From NCBI GenBank assembly GCA_016934605.1, contig JAFGSO010000380.1:1-18438 (forward strand): 18,438 nt of DNA, written 5' to 3'. Shown here piece by piece: positions 15,150-18,438 of the stretch (its first letter is position 1; every line of letters begins with the position of its first letter). This DNA is from Calditrichota bacterium (GTDB lineage: Bacteria > Calditrichota > Calditrichia > RBG-13-44-9). Position numbers and translations under genes: made by a program. Under the pieces are notes generated by a model, which did no database searches, was not told where the DNA came from, and saw nothing but the letters and a program-made list of their open reading frames with translations.

Positions 15150-16223
15150 ATGAAAGAACCGCATATCCTGGTGATCAATCCCGGATCGACATCTACCAAG
15201 GTTTCCATTTTCGAAGGTGAAAATGAACTATTTTCAGAAAATATTGAGCACCCCATTGAAGATCTCTCCCGTTTTAATCGGGCCTCCGACCAGGATCTGT
15301 ACCGGATGGAACTGATTATCCACTATCTTCAGAAGAAAAAAATAGATGCGACTCAGATTAAAGCTATCGTCGGGCGGGGTGGCCTGCTGAAACCCATTGA
15401 GGGCGGCACCTATCGTGTTAACCCGCAGATGGTGGCAGATCTCCGGAAGGGAATTCAGGGAGATCATCCCAGCAATTGCGGCGGTTTGATTGCTTATGCA
15501 ATTGGCAGGAATATAGGCTGTGAAGCATTTATCGTGGATCCTGTTGTGGTGGATGAGCTGCAGAATATTGCCCGGCTTTCCGGGTTACCGCTTTTTCAAC
15601 GCCGCAGTATTTTCCATGCCTTGAATCAGAAAGCGGTGGCCAGACAGGCTGCGAAAAGTCTGGGTAAAAATTATACTGATGTGAATGTGATAGTTGCCCA
15701 TCTTGGTGGTGGCATAACCGTTGGTGCTCATCATAAAGGACGCGTAATTGACGTGAATAACGGTCTGGATGGTGACGGGCCATATTCCCCGGAACGGTCA
15801 GGGGGCGTACCGGTGGGAGATCTGGTTAGAGTCTGTTTCTCGGGAGAATATACCTACGCAGATATGCGAAAATTGATAAAAGGGCACGGCGGTGTGGTAG
15901 CCTATCTGGGCACCCGAGACATGAAGATGGTTGAGAAAGAGGTTGAAAAAGGTAATGAAGAATATCGTCTGATTTTTGAAGGACTGGCCTATCAGGTAGC
16001 CAAGGAAATAGGTGCCATTTCCTGCGTTTTGAAGGGCCAGGTGGATGCAATCTGTATCACCGGCGGACTTGCTCACGCATCCATAATTGTCAATTGGATC
16101 AGAGATCGGGTGGAATGGATTGCACCGGTAATGGTATATCCGGGAGAAGAGGAAATGAAAGCGCTGGCACAGGGTGCTCTCCGGGTATTGAGAGGTGAGG
16201 AGGAAGCGAAAGAATATAGATAA
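15150..16223 (+). CDS. buk: butyrate kinase
   Basis: A 357-residue acyl kinase of the ASKHA superfamily that makes ATP and butyrate (or a branched-chain acid) from the acyl-phosphate and ADP. Motifs are the N-terminal INPGSTSTKVSIFEGE, AIVGRGGLLKP, AHLGGGITVGAHHKGRVIDV with NNGLDGDGPYSPERSGGVP, and the C-terminal TGGLAHA. The length is exactly as expected for Buk. The ATG at 15150 is chosen because AAGGGGAG lies just before it; an in-frame upstream ATG at 15111 would overlap ptb and lacks such a site. It is transcribed with ptb. Confidence 0.95.
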   Translation: MKEPHILVINPGSTSTKVSIFEGENELFSENIEHPIEDLSRFNRASDQDLYRMELIIHYLQKKKIDATQIKAIVGRGGLLKPIEGGTYRVNPQMVADLRKGIQGDHPSNCGGLIAYAIGRNIGCEAFIVDPVVVDELQNIARLSGLPLFQRRSIFHALNQKAVARQAAKSLGKNYTDVNVIVAHLGGGITVGAHHKGRVIDVNNGLDGDGPYSPERSGGVPVGDLVRVCFSGEYTYADMRKLIKGHGGVVAYLGTRDMKMVEKEVEKGNEEYRLIFEGLAYQVAKEIGAISCVLKGQVDAICITGGLAHASIIVNWIRDRVEWIAPVMVYPGEEEMKALAQGALRVLRGEEEAKEYR

Positions 16224-16260
16224 GGCAATTTATAATTTAGAATTTAATCAGGATGGTTGT

Positions 16261-16473
16261 GTGAAAGTAAAAATAAAAGTGCCGGACATGCACTGTGACC
16301 ACTGCAAAATGACGCTTGAACAGTCGGTGGGATCTCTGGAAGGTGTCAGTTCTGTGACGGTTGACCTGGATGCCAGAGTTGTGGAAGCAGATGGTGAATT
16401 TGAGCTGGATGATGTTGTTTCTGCCATCACAAATTCCGGTTACAGTGCCAGAGAAATACTGGACATTCAGTAA
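16261..16473 (+). CDS. single-domain heavy-metal-associated (HMA) protein, CopZ-like
   Basis: A 70-residue protein made of one HMA domain with the metal-binding motif MHCDHC (Cys12, Cys15) after the first beta strand, then LEGVSSVTVDLDARVVEADGE and a final ITNSGYSA. Such proteins carry Cu(I) or other soft metals to P-type ATPases. The start is a GTG at 16261 with an AGGATGG sequence just upstream; the frame has no usable ATG nearby. It follows buk by 37 bp and may be read through from it, although no functional link is evident. No metal ATPase or CsoR-type regulator is in the window. Mercury or another metal is possible. Confidence 0.85.
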   Translation: MKVKIKVPDMHCDHCKMTLEQSVGSLEGVSSVTVDLDARVVEADGEFELDDVVSAITNSGYSAREILDIQ

Positions 16474-16565
16474 TTTCCTCATTTTCTATGATAAATTAGC
16501 GCAATCTATTATGTGAAATGAATCATTAATTTTCTTTTAAACCATTAAAAATAAAGGAATTATTC

Positions 16566-17756
16566 ATGCCGATTCATAAAATAATGGAAAATATTTATTC
16601 AGTAGGAGCAATCGACTGGGATAGAACCTTATTTGATGCGCTCATTCCCCTGCCTTACGGAACAAGTTACAACGCCTATCTTATCCGGGGCAGCAAAAAA
16701 ACAGCATTGATTGATACCGTGGAACCGGCAAAATGGGAGGACCTCAAGCAGAATTTATCAAAGCTAAATGTGGATAAAATTGATTATGTCGTTTCCAACC
16801 ATGCCGAACAGGACCATTCGGGCTCGCTGCCGCATTTACTGGATCTCTATCCCGAAAGTGTATTGATTACCGGTAAAAAAGGCCGGGATATGCTGGTTCC
16901 TCTTCTCGATCTGAATGAAGAACGTATTCAGATTATCGAGGACAGAGAGGAACTGTCCCTGGGAGATAAAACCCTTCAATTTATCTTTGCACCCTGGGTT
17001 CACTGGCCGGAGACTATGTTCACTTATCTGAAGGAAGATGAAATACTCTTCAGTTGCGATCTTTTCGGCTCACATCTCGCCAGCAGTCATCTATATGCCT
17101 CCCGGCATGATAACTGGCTTCCGGAAGCGAAACGTTACTATGCAGAAATAATGATGCCCTTTGCCAGCCGGATCGTGAAACATCTTGAGACAATTTCCCG
17201 GTTTCCGGTAAAAATGATTGCACCCAGTCACGGTCCGGTTCATGATAAGCCGGATTTGATACTGCAATATTACCAGCAATGGGTGTCTGAAGAGGTGAAA
17301 AACGAAGTGATACTTATCTATGCCTCCATGCATGGCAGTACCGAAAATCTCACCATGCATCTGACCGACGCATTGATCCACCGCGGTGTGCGGGTGATGC
17401 CTTTTAATACCATTTCCGCCGACATTGGCGAAATTGCGCTCGCTCTGGTAGATGCTGCCACAGTTGTGGTCGCCTCACCCGCTATATTGATGGGTCTTCA
17501 TCCAAATATTGTATATGCAACTTACATCATGAACAGTCTGAAACCGAAGACAAGATTTGCCGGGCTTATTGGCTCATACGGCTGGGCGCATAAAATGGTG
17601 GATCAATTGAAAAATTTGACCGGCGATCTGAAGGTTGAGTTACTTGAACCGGTGCTGATAAAAGGCTATCCGACCATCCAGGACTATGAACAGATTGATC
17701 ATCTTGCCGAACTCATTGCAGAGAAACATCGATCCGCAGGAATAAACGGGGCATGA
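16566..17756 (+). CDS. fprA: A-type flavodiiron protein (FprA family)
   Basis: A 396-residue cytoplasmic enzyme reducing O2 to water and/or NO to N2O. The metallo-beta-lactamase-like N-terminal domain has the diiron ligand set: His79, Glu81 and Asp83 in NHAEQDH, His146 in VHWPET, Asp165 in SCDLFGS and His222 in PSHGPVH. The flavodoxin domain starts near residue 250 with YASMHGSTENL for FMN binding and includes GSYGWAHKMV. There is no C-terminal rubredoxin or flavin reductase extension, so it is class A and needs an external electron donor such as rubredoxin, which is not found in the window. AAAGGAA precedes the ATG. The multiheme cytochrome gene starts 23 bp downstream. Confidence 0.95.
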   Translation: MPIHKIMENIYSVGAIDWDRTLFDALIPLPYGTSYNAYLIRGSKKTALIDTVEPAKWEDLKQNLSKLNVDKIDYVVSNHAEQDHSGSLPHLLDLYPESVLITGKKGRDMLVPLLDLNEERIQIIEDREELSLGDKTLQFIFAPWVHWPETMFTYLKEDEILFSCDLFGSHLASSHLYASRHDNWLPEAKRYYAEIMMPFASRIVKHLETISRFPVKMIAPSHGPVHDKPDLILQYYQQWVSEEVKNEVILIYASMHGSTENLTMHLTDALIHRGVRVMPFNTISADIGEIALALVDAATVVVASPAILMGLHPNIVYATYIMNSLKPKTRFAGLIGSYGWAHKMVDQLKNLTGDLKVELLEPVLIKGYPTIQDYEQIDHLAELIAEKHRSAGINGA

Positions 17757-17779
17757 AACATGCCCGGAAAGGGGTTTAA

Positions 17780-18438
17780 ATGATGAAACTATCCGTTACA
17801 TTGTTGATTTTATTCGCTTTGGGGCTTTATCTCTGTCCTGCACAGGATCTTCCGGCAGGGCATGAAGCACTGGGAACAAAATCGTACGATCAGTATGAAA
17901 AACCCGAGGCCTGCCAGAGCTGTCACGCGGAGCTGTATCACCAGTGGACTCAATCCATGATGGCTCAGGCTTACACTCATCACTGGGACGAAATTGAATA
18001 TTTTAAGCTGGCAGTGCCACATGGCCAGAAGGATCCCAAGATAGCCGACGCAGCGGACGGATGTAACGGTTGCCATGCACCGATGGCTTATCTGGCCGGA
18101 AAAGTGCCTCCACCGCGACCGGAAGAAAATACCCGCGCCAACGAGTCAGTTTCCTGCGATATTTGTCATACCATCAAGGGTTTCAAAGGGGACACACCTT
18201 TTAACTTTAATTATATTTCAGACCCCGGCCGACTCAAATATGGAAACAAAGAAGGAAAATCATCTCCACATCACGATACAAAATACCTTGAATTTATTAC
18301 CACCCCAAAATTTTGCGGTACCTGCCATAATGAAAAGAGCCCTTTTGATGTATGGGTAAAATCGACTCAGCTAGAATGGGAAGAAGGTCCTTACGCGAAG
18401 GATAACGTGCCCTGCCAGGAATGTCATATGCCCAAATA
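17780..18438 (+). CDS. multiheme cytochrome c, partial at window edge
   Basis: The frame is open from ATG 17780 to the end of the window (219 residues visible, no stop). AAGGGG lies 5 bp before the ATG; a second ATG follows at once. Residues 1-21 are a Sec signal peptide (hydrophobic core, LCPA then QD), so the product is periplasmic or outer-surface. Five CxxCH heme c motifs are visible at residues 45-49, 95-99, 126-130, 179-183 and 212-216, with additional His residues as possible distal ligands (for example H67, H68, H164, H165). The first motif and the following HQWTQSMMAQA resemble cytochrome c554-type multiheme proteins. It likely handles electron transfer or nitrogen/sulfur-compound redox. 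Function and heme total are unknown because the 3' end is missing. Confidence 0.88.
   Translation, partial: MMKLSVTLLILFALGLYLCPAQDLPAGHEALGTKSYDQYEKPEACQSCHAELYHQWTQSMMAQAYTHHWDEIEYFKLAVPHGQKDPKIADAADGCNGCHAPMAYLAGKVPPPRPEENTRANESVSCDICHTIKGFKGDTPFNFNYISDPGRLKYGNKEGKSSPHHDTKYLEFITTPKFCGTCHNEKSPFDVWVKSTQLEWEEGPYAKDNVPCQECHMPK

Noticed and set aside
16460..16512. Promoter for the flavodiiron gene (TGGACA with TATGAT or TATTAT)
   Set aside because: Spacers of 21 bp or more do not fit a sigma70 promoter; no better pair was found in the gap.
18075..18359. Open frame within the multiheme cytochrome region
   Set aside because: It overlaps the cytochrome frame, which has a signal peptide and five CxxCH motifs; the alternative frame has no recognisable features.

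Overview
The window looks like chromosome of an anaerobic or facultatively anaerobic, Gram-negative-type bacterium of moderate GC. Every gene is on the + strand. The affiliation is inferred from three things: a secreted metalloprotease with a FlgD/T9SS-like C-terminal tail, a multiheme cytochrome c next to a flavodiiron protein, and a Ptb-Buk pair. Together these fit the FCB-related lineages (Calditrichota, KSB1, Marinimicrobia and relatives) better than Firmicutes or Proteobacteria. No marker gene settles it. I see no tRNA, rRNA, CRISPR array, IS element or prophage gene.

Layout. (1) 2-3766: the C-terminal part of a DUF512/radical-SAM-type protein, the ribosome-assembly GTPase Der, a 27-codon ORF coupled by ATGA overlaps at both ends, and a secreted MXAN_6640-type zinc metalloprotease. 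(2) 3767-5664: a leader with interleaved inverted repeats, then mannose-family PTS EIIC, EIID and HPr, without EIIA, EIIB or EI. (3) 5665-6178: a 514-bp stretch with no confident gene. (4) 6179-7366: a soluble protein with a receiver domain in front of a histidine kinase. (5) 7528-9704: a compact transcription unit with a near-consensus promoter carrying an inverted repeat, a NfeD-type membrane ClpP-class protease, a slipin/stomatin, and a strong terminator. (6) 9712-13899: a soluble PAS-PAS-GAF histidine kinase, a short malic enzyme with terminator, and a stand-alone receiver protein. (7) 13900-14141: a non-coding repeat element, made of five heptamers, three roughly 30-nt units and an inverted heptamer block. 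(8) 14170-16473: a promoter with a 14-bp palindrome, phosphate butyryltransferase, butyrate kinase and a single-domain heavy-metal-binding protein. (9) 16566-end: an A-type flavodiiron protein and a multiheme cytochrome c cut by the window edge.

How the genes fit together (inference). Malic enzyme, Ptb and Buk point to pyruvate and acyl-CoA metabolism with ATP formed through acyl-phosphate. The flavodiiron protein and cytochrome point to O2/NO defence and periplasmic electron transfer. HPr with both His15 and Ser46 beside an incomplete mannose-type PTS suggests the PTS components are dispersed, or that this locus is mainly regulatory. Three signalling proteins (receiver-kinase, PAS/GAF kinase, lone receiver) all lack a DNA-binding output domain, so the phosphorelay must act through a partner elsewhere.

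Four promoters read from the sequence share the same form: TTGAxx, exactly 17 bp, then a TA-rich -10. Two of them overlap the TTG codons that would give the longest ORFs of the genes behind them. This supports the downstream ATG starts chosen here.
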